This document shows positions 1 through 12,290 of a stretch of 64,000 nt of DNA, piece by piece. Source of the DNA: Burkholderiales bacterium (GTDB lineage Bacteria > Pseudomonadota > Gammaproteobacteria > Burkholderiales > Burkholderiaceae_C); NCBI GenBank assembly GCA_016213205.1, contig JACRAZ010000107.1, positions 62,001-126,000 of the forward strand. Reading direction: 5' to 3'. The first letter of the stretch is position 1. The number at the start of each line of letters is the position of its first letter. The position numbers and the translations under genes are program-made. Below the pieces are notes generated by a model. It did not search any database, was not told the origin of the DNA, and saw nothing but the letters and a program-made list of their open reading frames with translations.

Positions 1-787
1 TCATGGCGCTCATCACGGTCATCGGCACCTGGTAGACCGTGTGCAGCACACCATCGATGCGGAAACGGATCGCGCCCATGTCGCGCCGCGGCTCGAGGTG
101 GATGTCGCTGGCGCGCTGGTCGAAGGCGTACTGCCACAACCAATCGACCACCTGCACCACGCCCTGGTCGTTGGCATCGAGCTGCTTGTTGGTCTTGCCC
201 AGTTCGACCAGTTGCTCGAAGCTGGACGTGGCCGTGTTCTCACCGGTCTTCTGTGCCGCGCGGACCGACTTGGCCAGCGAATAGAACTCGGTCGTGTAGC
301 GCGCGACGTCATCCGGGTTGGCCAGCACCAGCTTCACGCGCCGGCGCGCATGCGCTTCGATCTCGGGCACCCAGGCGATGTCGAACGGTTCGCTGGTGGC
401 CACCGTCACCTCGGCACTGCCCACGCTGACCGGCAGCACGCGCCTCAGTTCGGCGTACTGCACGCTCATCACGTCGGCCACGCGGCCCACGTCCACCTTC
501 AAGGGGTCGATGCGCAGGTACGGCAGCTTGGCGCGTTGCGCCAGCCATTCGGTGAGCACCTCGGCATCGAGTGCGCGGCCGTTGCGTTGCAGACCGGCCC
601 CCCCCAGCCGGACCAAGGCATGCAGGCTCGAATCGCCATGACCGAAGCGCTTGACCACGCGGTCGGCATCGACCGCGGACACCCAGCCGTCCTCACGCAG
701 CCATTGCAGCAGCTGGCGCCAGTCGAGCCGGCCGCGGGGCGGCGCCGCAGGGGACGGCGCAGGGTGTCGGGTGGCGTGATCGCTCAT
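1..787 (-). CDS. GspE/PilB-family type II secretion / type IV pilus assembly ATPase, N-terminal part
   Basis: The gene enters from the left edge, so only about 262 N-terminal codons are visible. The start ATG is at 787. After a Pro-rich leader (PAPSPAAPPRGR), residues about 20-130 look like the N-terminal T2SSE domain. Residues about 200-262 open the N2 part of the ATPase, with ASDIHLEPRRDMGAIRFRID and then DGVLHTVYQVP, which are diagnostic of GspE/PilB/PulE ATPases. The Walker A and B regions would lie off the window. The family powers pseudopilus or pilus assembly at the inner membrane. It reads away from the tmRNA gene, with no pilus or secretion genes on the visible side, so which machine it serves cannot be told. 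An orphan GspE-like ATPase is also possible. Confidence 0.85.
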   Translation of the reverse strand, partial: MSDHATRHPAPSPAAPPRGRLDWRQLLQWLREDGWVSAVDADRVVKRFGHGDSSLHALVRLGGAGLQRNGRALDAEVLTEWLAQRAKLPYLRIDPLKVDVGRVADVMSVQYAELRRVLPVSVGSAEVTVATSEPFDIAWVPEIEAHARRRVKLVLANPDDVARYTTEFYSLAKSVRAAQKTGENTATSSFEQLVELGKTNKQLDANDQGVVQVVDWLWQYAFDQRASDIHLEPRRDMGAIRFRIDGVLHTVYQVPMTVMSAM

Positions 788-858
788 TCGGCGTGCCGGG
801 CGGGCGCGTGCAGTGGGTTGGCGGGCATGGTAGCGCCAGCGCGTCGCAAGCTGCGGCC

Positions 859-902
859 AAAAAAAGAAGCGGCGCTGGGCAGAGGTCGTCTGCACAGCGC
901 CG
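859..902 (-). terminator. Rho-independent terminator of tmRNA
   Basis: On the minus strand, CGGCGCTG pairs with CAGCGCCG (870-877 with 895-902) around a 17-base loop and is followed by CTTCTTTTTTT. It lies 11 bases after the tmRNA 3' CCA, so it should end ssrA transcription before the secretion ATPase gene. Confidence 0.75.
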
Positions 903-913
903 TTTCGGGGTTC

Positions 914-1288
914 TGGTGGAGCCGGGGGGAATCGAACCCCCGTCCGCAAGCCATCACCGGCCAGTTCTACATGCGTAGCTGTCTGATTTGAATCTCGCGG
1001 GGCCGATCGCGCAGCAGCACGCTATCGAACCCGCCAGTCACTTGAGTCTTGCTCCGCACCGAATGACGCGATGCGGCACCAGCCAATGTGATTGACCTCG
1101 CAGCCCTTTGCCTTGCGGCATCAGGCCCGGCCCATCGGCCAACCGTTGCGAGGCTCACCGGTTTTAAGCGGCGAGGGCGTACGAAGTATCGTTCGCAGTT
1201 ACTTTGTTTCCAGATGGATTTACGAGCTGACTGGTGCTCGGCATGCCCTGAACCGACTCCGTACCCACGTCGAAGCCAGGTCGGCCCC
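914..1288 (-). ncRNA. ssrA: tmRNA (transfer-messenger RNA)
   Basis: On the minus strand the molecule starts GGGGCCGACCTGGCTTCGAC and ends GGTTCGATTCCCCCCGGCTC followed by CACCA. This is the tmRNA acceptor stem plus T-arm with encoded CCA. The tag reading frame is at 1164-1196: GCG AAC GAT ACT TCG TAC GCC CTC GCC GCT TAA, giving ANDTSYALAA. The length of about 375 nt is normal for one-piece betaproteobacterial tmRNA. With SmpB it rescues ribosomes stalled on broken mRNAs and marks the peptide for proteolysis through the terminal LAA. The gene is downstream of gph on the same strand and is followed by its own terminator. Confidence 0.97.
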
Positions 1289-1297
1289 AGAGCAGGT

Positions 1298-1324
1298 AGT
1301 TTAGGGCAGGTCCAGCCACTTCAA
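1298..1324 (-). promoter_or_regulatory. Candidate ssrA promoter inside the 3' end of gph
   Basis: On the minus strand TTGAAG (1319-1324) and TAAACT (1298-1303) are separated by 15 bases. The -10 ends nine bases before the mature tmRNA 5' G at 1288. The -10 covers the gph stop codon, so ssrA would start from within the gph end. The spacing is short, so this is a moderate call. Confidence 0.4.
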
Positions 1325-1966
1325 GAGCTCGCCCGGCGATTGAAGCACCAGATCGGCACCCCAGTGCTCGATGGCGTCGCCCGCCCCCAGGTAGCCCCAA
1401 CCGGCCGCCAGCGTGGGCATGCCGGCCGCGCGGCCGGCCTGGACATCCCTGAGATCATCACCGACATAGACGCAGTGCGCGGCCGCCACGGACAGGCGGC
1501 GGGCAGCTTCGAGCAAGGGCGCCGGGTGCGGCTTCGCATGCGGCGTGGTGTCGCCCGCGATCACCACCGCCGCGCGCACGGCGAGGCCCAGGCCCTCGAT
1601 CACTGGCTGCGCGAAGCGCATCGCCTTGTTGGTGACGATGCCCCAGGGCAGCCCGGCGCTCGCAAGCGCCTGCAATACCGGCTCCATGGATTCAAACACG
1701 CGGGTGCTCTGCAGCAGCCGGTCGGCGTAGCGCGCCAGGAACGCATCACGCAGGGCATCGAAGCGGGGGTCGCCCGGCTGTACGCCGAAGGCGGCGCCGA
1801 TCATGCCGCGCGCACCGGCGCCCACCATCGGCCGCAGCTGCGCGAAAGGCAGAGGCGGCATGCCCTCGGCAAGGCGCAGGTCGTTGGCGGCGCCAGCCAG
1901 GTCGGGCGCGCTGTCGATCAAGGTGCCGTCCAGATCGAACAGCACCACGTCGCATCGTGCCCTCAT
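1301..1966 (-). CDS. gph: Phosphoglycolate phosphatase (HAD superfamily)
   Basis: This 221-residue HAD hydrolase has motif [11 protein letters not shown] at residues 10-19 (nucleophile Asp11, acid Asp13), a helical cap, the motif III/IV region PHPAPLL and [17 protein letters not shown] near residues 140-185. It fits Gph, which converts 2-phosphoglycolate from oxidative DNA-end repair or photorespiration-like reactions to glycolate. The start ATG overlaps the ubiG stop as ATGA, so the two are translationally coupled. The ubiG-gph order is common in proteobacteria. HAD family members are promiscuous, so the substrate is inferred from family and context. Confidence 0.9.
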   Translation of the reverse strand: MRARCDVVLFDLDGTLIDSAPDLAGAANDLRLAEGMPPLPFAQLRPMVGAGARGMIGAAFGVQPGDPRFDALRDAFLARYADRLLQSTRVFESMEPVLQALASAGLPWGIVTNKAMRFAQPVIEGLGLAVRAAVVIAGDTTPHAKPHPAPLLEAARRLSVAAAHCVYVGDDLRDVQAGRAAGMPTLAAGWGYLGAGDAIEHWGADLVLQSPGELLKWLDLP

Positions 1967-2667
1967 GCGGGACGTTGGCAGGCCAGCAGATAGTTGACCG
2001 ACGTATCGGCCGACAGGCGGTAGCGCCGGGTCAGGGGGTTGTACTCCATGCCCTTGAATTGCATGGGCTCCAGCCCCGCCTCACGCGCCCAGCGGGTGAG
2101 TTCGCTCGGGCGAATGAAGCGCGCATATTCGTGCGTGCCCTTGGGCAGCAGTTTCAGCACGTGTTCGGCGCCGACGATGGCCATCAGGAAGGCCTTGGCA
2201 TTGCGGTTGATGGTCGAGAAGAACACCCACCCCCCGGGCTTGACCAAGGTGAAGCAGGCCTGCACGACCGACGAGGGGTCGGGCACGTGCTCCAGCATCT
2301 CCATGCAACTGACCACGTCGAACCCTCCGGGCCGCTCGGCCGCCAGCGCTTCGACAGCGACTTCCCGGTACGACAGGCCAGACACCGCCGCTTCCAGGGC
2401 GTGCAGCTGTGCCACCTTCAGTGGCTTGACCGACAGGTCGATGCCCAGCACCTGGGCGCCGCGCAGGGCCATGGACTCGGCCAGGATGCCACCGCCGCAG
2501 CCCACGTCGACCACGGTCTTGCCGGACAGGCGGGCAAAGCCGTCGATCCAGTCGAGCCGCAGTGGGTTGATCTGGTGCAGCGGGCGGAACTCGCCATCGG
2601 GGTCCCACCAACGGTGGGCCAGGTCGCCGAACTTGGCAAGTTCCTGGGGATCGGAATTTGTCGTCAT
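1963..2667 (-). CDS. ubiG: Ubiquinone biosynthesis O-methyltransferase
   Basis: This 234-residue SAM-dependent methyltransferase has glycine-rich motif [15 protein letters not shown] at 52-65 and LGIDLS shortly after, plus the UbiG-typical N-terminus with WWDPDGEF. UbiG carries out both O-methylations of ubiquinone synthesis. The start at 2667 gives the usual N-terminus ([20 protein letters not shown]). A longer open frame upstream runs through the ompA terminator and is not supported. It lies between ompA and gph on the same strand and overlaps gph by four bases. Confidence 0.95.
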   Translation of the reverse strand: MTTNSDPQELAKFGDLAHRWWDPDGEFRPLHQINPLRLDWIDGFARLSGKTVVDVGCGGGILAESMALRGAQVLGIDLSVKPLKVAQLHALEAAVSGLSYREVAVEALAAERPGGFDVVSCMEMLEHVPDPSSVVQACFTLVKPGGWVFFSTINRNAKAFLMAIVGAEHVLKLLPKGTHEYARFIRPSELTRWAREAGLEPMQFKGMEYNPLTRRYRLSADTSVNYLLACQRPA

Positions 2668-2694
2668 GGTGTGATCGTAACGGGCTGCGCCATG

Positions 2695-2720
2695 AAAAAA
2701 CCCCGCCGAGGCGGGGTTTT
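2695..2720 (-). terminator. Terminator between ompA and ubiG
   Basis: A perfect 7-bp stem (CCCCGCC / GGCGGGG, 2701-2707 with 2710-2716) has six A's on the left and four T's on the right. On the minus strand it gives a stem followed by TTTTTT, separating ompA from ubiG. Confidence 0.8.
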
Positions 2721-2740
2721 CTGGCAAGCCCGGGAGGGGC

Positions 2741-3430
2741 TTACTTGCGGGTGCGCGTACCCACCACTTCGATTTCGACGCGACGGTTCTTGGCGCGACC
2801 TTCGTCGGTCTTGTTGTCGGCCACGGGTTGCTTCTCACCCTTGCCTTCGGTGTAGACGCGGTTCTTCTCGACGCCCTTGCTCACCAGATAGGCCTTGACG
2901 GCTTCGGAACGCGCCACCGACAGCTTCTGGTTGTAGGCGTCGGAGCCCTTGGCGTCGGTATGGCCCACAGCGATGATGACTTCGAGGTTGATGCCCGAGG
3001 TCTTGCCCACCAGATCGTCCAGCTTCGCCTTGGCTTCGGGCTTGAGCACCGACTTGTCGAAGTCGAAGAACGCGTCAGCGGCAAACGTGACCTTCTCGCT
3101 CACCGGGGCCGGCGGTGCAGCCGGGGGAGCGGCCGGCGTTGCAGGCTTGGCGGCCGGAGCGGCCGGAGCGGCCGGAGCCGCCGGGGCAGCCGAAGGAGCA
3201 ACCGGCGCAGCAGGGGCGGCAGCCTTGATGGCACCGTCGCAGTTTTCGGCAGCAGTGGCCGGCGTCCACATGGAATCGCGCCAGCAAAGCGTGCCGTCGC
3301 CATTCCTCCAGACAGTGGCGTTGTCAGAAGCCCGCCAATTGTCAACAGACTTGGCCTGGGCAAACGCCATCATCGGCACGGCCAGTGCGGCCGAGGCGAA
3401 GAGCACCGCCACCTTGTTCAGTTTCTTCAT
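2741..3430 (-). CDS. ompA: OmpA-family outer membrane / peptidoglycan-anchoring protein
   Basis: This 229-residue protein has a signal peptide ([20 protein letters not shown], cleavage probable after MAFA near residue 24), a short N-terminal domain, an Ala/Pro linker at about 75-115, and a C-terminal OmpA domain. The OmpA domain shows [36 protein letters not shown] with the peptidoglycan-binding Asp and Arg positions, and NRRVEIEV at the end. It lacks the eight-stranded barrel of E. coli OmpA and fits the short burkholderialean OmpA type that tethers the outer membrane to peptidoglycan. A strong GAGGAG ribosome site precedes the ATG at 3430. It diverges from gyrA. Confidence 0.92.
   Translation of the reverse strand: MKKLNKVAVLFASAALAVPMMAFAQAKSVDNWRASDNATVWRNGDGTLCWRDSMWTPATAAENCDGAIKAAAPAAPVAPSAAPAAPAAPAAPAAKPATPAAPPAAPPAPVSEKVTFAADAFFDFDKSVLKPEAKAKLDDLVGKTSGINLEVIIAVGHTDAKGSDAYNQKLSVARSEAVKAYLVSKGVEKNRVYTEGKGEKQPVADNKTDEGRAKNRRVEIEVVGTRTRK
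3151..3177. repeat. Three perfect 9-bp tandem repeats in the ompA linker
   Basis: CGGCCGGAG occurs three times head to tail and encodes the Ala/Pro linker on the minus strand. Such short in-frame repeats can change copy number and hence linker length. Confidence 0.7.
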
Positions 3431-3505
3431 GATTCTCCTCTCGAGGAAAGCCGCAGATGCCTGCGTTACGTCCAATTCGGAAGCAAGAAAAGCCGGCAAA
3501 GACTC

Positions 3506-3532
3506 GTTATGGCGAGCAATCACCACCGACAA
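3506..3532 (-). promoter_or_regulatory. Candidate ompA promoter
   Basis: On the minus strand TTGTCG (3527-3532) is followed after 15 bases by CATAAC (3506-3511), about 75 bases upstream of the ompA ATG. Both boxes are imperfect. Confidence 0.35.
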
Positions 3533-3629
3533 CTCATTGTGCCAGATGATCTTTGGCGCACTGCATTTTCATCCGCCGGACAGCGGTGCGCCGGTTCGAT
3601 GTTGCAAAGGTGCTACATGCTGCGCCGCA

Positions 3630-3635
3630 TAGAAT
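3630..3635 (+). promoter_or_regulatory. Candidate -10 element for gyrA
   Basis: TAGAAT lies 66 bases upstream of the gyrA ATG. No convincing -35 stands 16-18 bases before it. The same hexamer precedes lapA, trhO, argD and the 34.4-kb leader in this window. Confidence 0.35.
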
Positions 3636-3701
3636 GACGGACTGCCGCGCGGGCCGTCTGCCGCGGCCGCCCCTGCCACGGCGTGACCGCCGCATTCGCG
3701 C

Positions 3702-6343
<2,642 letters not shown>

Positions 6344-6347
<4 letters not shown>

Positions 6348-6958
6348 TGCTGATTCGTTCGATCGCAGCCACCGCCCTCGCGCTGGCCACTGGCCTGTGT
6401 GCTGCGCAAGGCGCCCCTTCGCAGGCCAAGAAGGACCTCGTGCAACGGGTGCTGACGCTGCAACATGGCGCGCTCGAGGGCGTGGGCAACACGCTGGCCG
6501 GGGAAACCGCCAATCGCACGCTGCAGGCCGCCGCCCAGGCCATGGGCCGGGTGCCGGCCGACAAGCGCGAGGCCGTCGGCAACGAAGTCAAGGCCGAGGT
6601 GCGCAAGTTCTACGAGGAGATTGCGCCCATCCTGCGTGATCGCGCGGTGAAGGCTGCCCCCAGCACCATCGGCACGGCGCTGGAAGAAAAGTTCAGCGAG
6701 GACGAACTCAAGGTGCTGTCGGCCTGGCTCGAATCCCCCGTGAGCAAGAAGTTCCAGCAGCTCGCCGGCGAAATGCAGCAGACGCTGGTGCAACGCACCA
6801 TCGCCGACAGCCGCTCCGCGATCGAACCCAAGCTGAAGGCGCTGGAGCAGACCCTGAGCAAGAAGATGGGCCTGCCCACCGAACCGGCCGGCAAGGCCTC
6901 CGCACCGGCCACTTCCGCCAAGCCTGCCGGTACTGCGGCCTCGCCAGCAAAGAAGTGA
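6344..6958 (+). CDS. Exported DUF2059 domain protein
   Basis: The protein has 204 residues with a signal peptide ([20 protein letters not shown] then AQGAPS). A DUF2059-like helical region with [19 protein letters not shown] and [20 protein letters not shown] spans about 90-150, and an Ala/Pro/Lys tail ends the protein. The start ATG overlaps the gyrA stop (ATGATG). The gene sits between gyrA and serC, a position it also has in many Burkholderiales. The domain is of unknown function; periplasmic location is inferred from the signal peptide. Confidence 0.85.
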
Positions 6959-6966
6959 CGGTGACG

Positions 6967-8067
6967 ATGGCGAGCACCCGGCGCCCCTACAACTTCTCGG
7001 CCGGTCCGGCCGTGCTGCCGGAGGCCGTGCTGCGCCTGGCCGCCGAGGAGATGCTCGACTGGCACGGCTGTGGCATGGGCGTGATGGAGATGAGCCATCG
7101 TGGCCGCGAGTTCATCTCGATTGCCGAGCGGGCCGAGGCCGACGTGCGTGAGCTGCTGGCGGTGCCGCCGCAGTTCCGCATCCTGTTCATGCAGGGCGGC
7201 GGGCTGGGCGAGAACGCGATCGTGCCGTTGAACCTGTCGCGCGGCGAGCGCATCGACGTCGTGGTCACCGGTTCCTGGTCGAAGAAATCTGCCAAGGAGG
7301 CCGCCCGCTATTGCGACGTGGGTATCGCCGCCAGCAACGAGGCCGACCACCACACCACGCTGCCGGCGCCCGCCAGCTGGCAGTTGCGGGCCGGCACCCG
7401 CTACGTCCACCTGTGCAGCAACGAGACGATCGACGGTGTCGAATTCCAGGAACTGCCCGACCTGAAGGCGCTGGGCTGTGACGCGCCGCTGGTGATCGAC
7501 TGTTCGTCGCACGTGCTGTCGAGGCCGATCGACTGGTCACGCGTGGGCCTGGCATTCGCCGGGGCGCAGAAGAACATCGGCCCGGCCGGCCTGACGCTGG
7601 TGTTCGTGCGCGAAGACCTGCTGGGCCATGCGCTGGCCATCTGCCCGTCGGCCTTCGACTACAAGACCGTGGCAGATCACGGCTCGATGTACAACACCCC
7701 GCCCACCTACGCGATCTACATCGCCGGGCTGGTGTTCCAGTGGATCAAGGCACAGGGCGGCGTGGCCGCGCTGGAGGCCCGCAACATTGCGAAGGCCAGG
7801 CTTCTGTACGATGCCATCGACCGCTCGGAGTTCTATGCCAACCGGGTGGCCCCGAACTGCCGCTCGCGCATGAACGTGCCCTTCTTCCTGCGCGATGAAT
7901 CGCTGAACGAGGCCTTCCTCGCCGCCGCACGCGAACGCGGGCTGCTGCAACTCAAGGGCCACAAGAGCGTGGGCGGCATGCGAGCCTCCCTCTACAACGC
8001 AATGCCGCTCGAGGGCGTGCAGGCGTTGGTGGACCACCTGAACGACTTTGCCCGCCGCCATGGTTGA
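6967..8067 (+). CDS. serC: Phosphoserine aminotransferase
   Basis: This 366-residue class V aminotransferase has [14 protein letters not shown] at the N-terminus, the substrate/PLP region [13 protein letters not shown], and the PLP Schiff-base lysine in [11 protein letters not shown] (Lys202). It makes O-phosphoserine from 3-phosphohydroxypyruvate, and the pyridoxine precursor 4-phosphohydroxythreonine. ATG 6967 is chosen; GTG codons at 6955 and 6961 are in frame and would overlap the previous stop. The end overlaps the pheA start, so serC-pheA-tyrA-aroA/cmk read as one operon. Confidence 0.96.
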   Translation: MASTRRPYNFSAGPAVLPEAVLRLAAEEMLDWHGCGMGVMEMSHRGREFISIAERAEADVRELLAVPPQFRILFMQGGGLGENAIVPLNLSRGERIDVVVTGSWSKKSAKEAARYCDVGIAASNEADHHTTLPAPASWQLRAGTRYVHLCSNETIDGVEFQELPDLKALGCDAPLVIDCSSHVLSRPIDWSRVGLAFAGAQKNIGPAGLTLVFVREDLLGHALAICPSAFDYKTVADHGSMYNTPPTYAIYIAGLVFQWIKAQGGVAALEARNIAKARLLYDAIDRSEFYANRVAPNCRSRMNVPFFLRDESLNEAFLAAARERGLLQLKGHKSVGGMRASLYNAMPLEGVQALVDHLNDFARRHG

Positions 8068-9172
8068 GCCCATCCCCGCCGCGCCGGTGCCGCCGGAACT
8101 GCTGGCGCTGCGTGAACGCATCGACGCGCTCGACCGTGAACTGCTGGCACTGCTGAACCGGCGCGCCGGGCTGGCCCTGGAGGTTGGCGAGATCAAGAAG
8201 CGCGAAGGCTCGGTGGTGTTCCGCCCCGAGCGCGAGGCGCAGGTGATCGACGGCCTGAAGGCCGTCAACACCGGCCCGTTGCGCTCGGAAAGCGTGGCGC
8301 CGATCTGGCGCGAGATCATGTCGGCCTGTCGCGCGCTGGAAACCCCCACCCGCGTGGCCTACCTGGGGCCGGCCGGCACCTTCAGCGAAGAAGCGGCGCT
8401 CGGCTATTTCGGCAGCTCGATCGTGCGCGTGCCCTGTGCCAGCTTCGACGAGGTCTTCCGCGCCACCACCGCGGGGGCAGCCGACTTCGGCGTGGTGCCG
8501 GTGGAAAACTCCACCGAAGGCGTGGTGGCGCGCTCGCTGGACCTGTTCCTGACCACGCCGCTGTTCATCATCGGCGAAACCAGCCTGATCGTGCGCCACA
8601 ACCTGCTGCGCAAGGAGAACACCTCCGCGGGCATCCAGGCCGTGTGCGCCCACCCGCAGGCGCTGGCGCAATGCCATGGCTGGCTGAGCCACCACCTGCC
8701 CGATGTGGAGCGGCGTCCGGTGTCCAGCAACGCCGAGGGCGCGCGCCTGGCGTCGCTGGACCCGTCACTTGCCGCCATCGCCAGCCCGCGGGCGGCGGCC
8801 GAGTTCGGCCTGCACATCGTGGCCCCCGCGATCCAGGACGACGCGCACAACCGCACGCGCTTCGCCGTGGTGACGCACCCTGACCGCCACCCGTCGCCCA
8901 AGCCATCGGGCCACGACTGCACCAGCCTCGTCGTCTCGGTGGACAACAAGCCCGGTGCGGTGCACGACATGCTGGTGCCACTGAAGCAGCACGGCGTCTC
9001 GATGACACGCTTCGAGTCGCGCCCCGCGCGATCGGGCCAATGGGAGTACTACTTCTACATCGACATCGCCGGCCATCCGGACGAAGAGCGCGTGGGCACG
9101 GCGCTGCGCGCGCTGCGTGAACGCTGCGCCTTCTTCAAGGTGCTGGGGACCTACCCCATCGACGTGCACTGA
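8060..9172 (+). CDS. pheA: Bifunctional chorismate mutase / prephenate dehydratase (P-protein)
   Basis: The protein has 370 residues. Residues about 10-95 form the AroQ chorismate mutase helix bundle ([20 protein letters not shown]). Residues about 100-280 form the prephenate dehydratase, with the catalytic Thr-Arg-Phe at 266-268 (NRTRFAVV). Residues about 290-365 form an ACT domain with the phenylalanine-sensing FESRPAR stretch, so feedback inhibition by phenylalanine is expected. It makes phenylpyruvate from chorismate. The ATG lies inside the end of serC. Confidence 0.96.
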   Translation: MVEPIPAAPVPPELLALRERIDALDRELLALLNRRAGLALEVGEIKKREGSVVFRPEREAQVIDGLKAVNTGPLRSESVAPIWREIMSACRALETPTRVAYLGPAGTFSEEAALGYFGSSIVRVPCASFDEVFRATTAGAADFGVVPVENSTEGVVARSLDLFLTTPLFIIGETSLIVRHNLLRKENTSAGIQAVCAHPQALAQCHGWLSHHLPDVERRPVSSNAEGARLASLDPSLAAIASPRAAAEFGLHIVAPAIQDDAHNRTRFAVVTHPDRHPSPKPSGHDCTSLVVSVDNKPGAVHDMLVPLKQHGVSMTRFESRPARSGQWEYYFYIDIAGHPDEERVGTALRALRERCAFFKVLGTYPIDVH

Positions 9173-9190
9173 CCGGGACCGATCGCAACC

Positions 9191-10075
9191 ATGTTCAACC
9201 AGCTCGGTGTCATCGGATGCGGCCTGATGGGCGGCTCGTTCGCACTTGCCCTCAAGCGTGCAGGCCTGGTCAAGCGGGTGATCGGCTACAGCAAGTCGCC
9301 CTCCACCACCGAGTTGGCCAAGCGGCTGGGTGTGATCGATGTAGCCGCCGAATCGGCGCTGCTGGCCGTGGCCAGCTCCGACATCGTGCTGATCGCGGTG
9401 CCGGTGGCCGCCACCGAAGCCACGTTCAAGGCGATCCGCCACCTCGTCGAACCGCACGTGCTGTTCATGGACGTAGGCTCGACCAAGCGCGATGTGGTCG
9501 ACACCGCGCGACGTGTGCTGAAGGAGCGCCTGTCGTCCTTCGTGCCTGCACACCCGATCGCGGGCAAGGAAAGTTCGGGCGTCCAGCACGCAGATGCAGC
9601 GCTGTATGCCGGCCGCCAGGTGATCCTGACGCCGCTGGCGCAGACCGCGCCCGAGATGGTGCAGAAGGCCACCGACGTGTGGTCGGCCATCGGTGCGCAG
9701 GTGCTGAAGATGTCGCCCGAGAACCACGACGCCGCCTTCGCCGCCGTGAGCCACCTGCCGCATCTGCTGGCGTTTGCCTACTTCAGCGCCATCATGAACC
9801 AGACGGCCGGGCGGGATTACCTGTCGCTGGCCGGCCCGGGCTTCCGTGACTTCACCCGCATCGCCGCCAGCGACCCTGCCGTCTGGCGCGACATCCTGCT
9901 GGCCAACCGCGAAGAGGTGCTGAAGCAGTCGCAGCGCTTCCGGCATTCACTCGATGCGATCGAGCATGTCATCCGCGCCGGCAATACCCAGGCACTGGAA
10001 GACCTCATCCGCGGTGCGGCCGACGGCCGCAGCAACTGGCAGATCGGCAGCGGCCGGGGCCCCGCCAACAAGTAG
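9191..10075 (+). CDS. tyrA: Prephenate dehydrogenase
   Basis: This 294-residue protein has an NAD(P)-binding motif GCGLMGG at 9-15 and the family signature HPIAGKESSG with His121. The helical C-terminal dimerisation domain carries GPGFRDFTRIA. It oxidatively decarboxylates prephenate (or arogenate) in tyrosine synthesis. There is no fused chorismate mutase; that activity comes from pheA. In Burkholderia relatives hisC usually lies between pheA and tyrA; here the gap is only 18 bases. The gene ends with TAG. Confidence 0.94.
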   Translation: MFNQLGVIGCGLMGGSFALALKRAGLVKRVIGYSKSPSTTELAKRLGVIDVAAESALLAVASSDIVLIAVPVAATEATFKAIRHLVEPHVLFMDVGSTKRDVVDTARRVLKERLSSFVPAHPIAGKESSGVQHADAALYAGRQVILTPLAQTAPEMVQKATDVWSAIGAQVLKMSPENHDAAFAAVSHLPHLLAFAYFSAIMNQTAGRDYLSLAGPGFRDFTRIAASDPAVWRDILLANREEVLKQSQRFRHSLDAIEHVIRAGNTQALEDLIRGAADGRSNWQIGSGRGPANK

Positions 10076-10123
10076 GCCGGCGGCGCTGGCGCCACCGGCC
10101 GGATTCCGAGTTCCGAGTCCCCC

Positions 10124-12136
10124 ATGTACGACCTTCCGTTCCTCGACCTGCCACCGCTTGCCGCGGCCGCCGGCACGGTGCGCCTGCCGGGCTCCAAGAG
10201 CATTTCCAACCGGGTGCTGCTGCTCGCCGGCCTGGCACAGGGCCAGACCGTGGTGCACGACCTGCTGGATTCGGACGACACGCGGGTGATGCTGGACGCG
10301 CTGCGTGCCCTGGGGTGCACGCTGCAGGACGCCCCGGGCGGCGCACTGCGCATCACCGGCCTGGGCGGCCGGCTCTCGGTGCATGAAGCCGCACTGTTCC
10401 TCGGCAACGCCGGCACCGCGATGCGGCCACTGGCGGGTGCGCTGGCCGTGCTGGCCGCGCTGCAAGGTGGCCGGTTCGAACTCTCCGGCGTGCCGCGCAT
10501 GCACGAGCGGCCGATCGGCGACCTGGTGGATGCGTTGCGCCAGCTGGGCTGCTCGATCGACTACCTGGGCACCGAGGGCTACCCGCCGCTGCGCCTGCAC
10601 GGCCTGGCTGGCGGCACGCTGCACACCGGCCGCGCGATCCGTGTGCGCGGCGATGTGTCGAGCCAGTTCCTCACCGCCTTGCTGCTGGCGCTGCCGCTGG
10701 CCAGCGCGGCGGGGCCACTGAACATCGTGGTCGATGGCGAGCTGATCTCCAAGCCCTACGTCGAGATCACGCTGAACCTGCTGCAGCGCTTCGGCATCAC
10801 GGTGCAGCGGGAGGGCTTTGCGCGCTTCACCATCCCCCAGGGCAGCGTGTACCGGTCGCCCGGCAGCATCCATGTCGAGGCCGACGCGTCGTCGGCCTCG
10901 TACTTCATCGCGCTGGGGGCGCTGGCGGCGGTGGACGCCCCGGTCTCGATCGAAGGCGTCGGCCTCGATTCGATCCAGGGCGACATCCGCTTCGTCGAGG
11001 CCGCCCGCGCCATGGGCGCCGTGATCGAAGGCGGGCCTGGCCGGCTCAGCGTGCGCCGGGGCGCCTGGCCGCTGCACGCGATCACGCTGGACTGCAACCA
11101 CATCCCCGACGCCGCGATGACGCTCGCGGTGATGGCCCTCTACGCCGAGGGCACGACGCGGCTGAGCAACATCGCCAGCTGGCGGGTGAAGGAGACCGAC
11201 CGCATCGCCGCCATGGCGGCCGAGTGCCGCAAGCTCGGCGCCAGCGTGACCGAAGGCCCGGACTTCCTCGAGATCACGCCGCCCATGCAGTGGCGCACCG
11301 CCCCCATCCACACCTACGACGACCATCGCATCGCGATGTGCCTGTCGCTGGCCGCGTTCAACCCGGCGCGGCTGCCACTGCGCATCCTCGACCCGAAGTG
11401 CGTGGCCAAGACCTTTCCGGACTACTTCGAGGCGCTGTTCAGCATCACGCAGGCCCGGCCGCAGGACATCCCCGTCATCACGATCGACGGGCCCACCGCC
11501 TCGGGCAAGGGCACGCTGGCGGCCAGTGTCGCCGCGCGGCTGGGCTGGCACCAGCTTGATTCCGGCCTGCTGTACCGCGCCACGGCCCTCGCGGCCCAGC
11601 GCCGGGGCGTGGCCGGCGACGACGAACCCACGCTCGCGCGCCTGGCCGCTGCGCTGAACCTGCGTTTCGACGGTGAACGCGTGCTGCTGGCCGGCGAGGA
11701 CGTGGCCTCGCAGCTGCGCATGGAGCCGGTGGGGGCGATGGCCTCGCGCATCGCCGCGCTGCCGGCCGTGCGTGCGGCCCTGAACGCGCTGCAGCTGTCG
11801 TTCCGCCGCCTGCCGGGCCTGGTGGCCGACGGGCGCGACATGGGCACCGTGATCTTTCCGGCCGCGCCGCTGAAGGTGTTCCTGACCGCGAGCCCCGCGA
11901 TGCGGGCCGAGCGCCGGTATAAGCAATTGATTTCAAAGGGGATTCCGGGTAACATCGCCGACCTTCGCGCCGACTTGGAAGCGCGTGACGCCCGCGACAA
12001 GGGTCGCAGCGTCGCCCCCTTGCAGCCGGCCGAAGATGCGCTGTTGCTCGACAACTCAGGCCTCTCGGTCGACGAATCGGTCGACCAGGTGCTTGCGTGG
12101 TGGGCGCAACGCAACCCGGCCATCCGCTCGGCGTGA
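10124..12136 (+). CDS. aroA: Fusion: EPSP synthase (AroA) - cytidylate kinase (Cmk)
   Basis: One 670-residue frame carries two enzymes. Residues 1 to about 445 are EPSP synthase: [10 protein letters not shown] with Lys25 in the shikimate-3-phosphate/PEP site, [12 protein letters not shown] near 95-106, and KETDRIAAM and YDDHRIAM in the C-terminal lobe. Residues from about 452 are cytidylate kinase: P-loop GPTASGKGT at 456-464, [12 protein letters not shown], and [11 protein letters not shown]. The junction (about residues 440-455) has no stop and no internal ribosome site. In relatives aroA and cmk are adjacent separate genes. The product feeds chorismate synthesis and CMP/dCMP phosphorylation. 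A late start codon for Cmk is not apparent, so a true fusion is likely. Confidence 0.95.
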   Translation: MYDLPFLDLPPLAAAAGTVRLPGSKSISNRVLLLAGLAQGQTVVHDLLDSDDTRVMLDALRALGCTLQDAPGGALRITGLGGRLSVHEAALFLGNAGTAMRPLAGALAVLAALQGGRFELSGVPRMHERPIGDLVDALRQLGCSIDYLGTEGYPPLRLHGLAGGTLHTGRAIRVRGDVSSQFLTALLLALPLASAAGPLNIVVDGELISKPYVEITLNLLQRFGITVQREGFARFTIPQGSVYRSPGSIHVEADASSASYFIALGALAAVDAPVSIEGVGLDSIQGDIRFVEAARAMGAVIEGGPGRLSVRRGAWPLHAITLDCNHIPDAAMTLAVMALYAEGTTRLSNIASWRVKETDRIAAMAAECRKLGASVTEGPDFLEITPPMQWRTAPIHTYDDHRIAMCLSLAAFNPARLPLRILDPKCVAKTFPDYFEALFSITQARPQDIPVITIDGPTASGKGTLAASVAARLGWHQLDSGLLYRATALAAQRRGVAGDDEPTLARLAAALNLRFDGERVLLAGEDVASQLRMEPVGAMASRIAALPAVRAALNALQLSFRRLPGLVADGRDMGTVIFPAAPLKVFLTASPAMRAERRYKQLISKGIPGNIADLRADLEARDARDKGRSVAPLQPAEDALLLDNSGLSVDESVDQVLAWWAQRNPAIRSA

Positions 12137-12154
12137 GCGGTTCCGGGGTCCCCT

Positions 12155-12172
12155 AGCCCGCCGCATCGGGCT
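12155..12172 (+). promoter_or_regulatory. Hairpin in the rpsA leader
   Basis: AGCCCG and CGGGCT form a perfect 6-bp stem with a CCGCAT loop in the 154-base gap between cmk and rpsA. It lacks a U-tract and may be a leader element rather than a terminator. Confidence 0.3.
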
Positions 12173-12290
12173 GCCGGCCGTCGCCAGACGTCCCCTCGAA
12201 GCGGCGATCCTGTCCACTCACCCGCAACGCCTGTTGCATCCACCCGCCGGCTTTTCTCACTTGGTCTTCGCCGGCACCAAGGAAACCCAC

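Noticed and set aside
9947-11926. Long minus-strand frame opposite aroA-cmk
   Set aside because: It is a mirror of third-position G/C bias, low in hydrophobic residues and without family resemblance; the plus strand has a clear gene.
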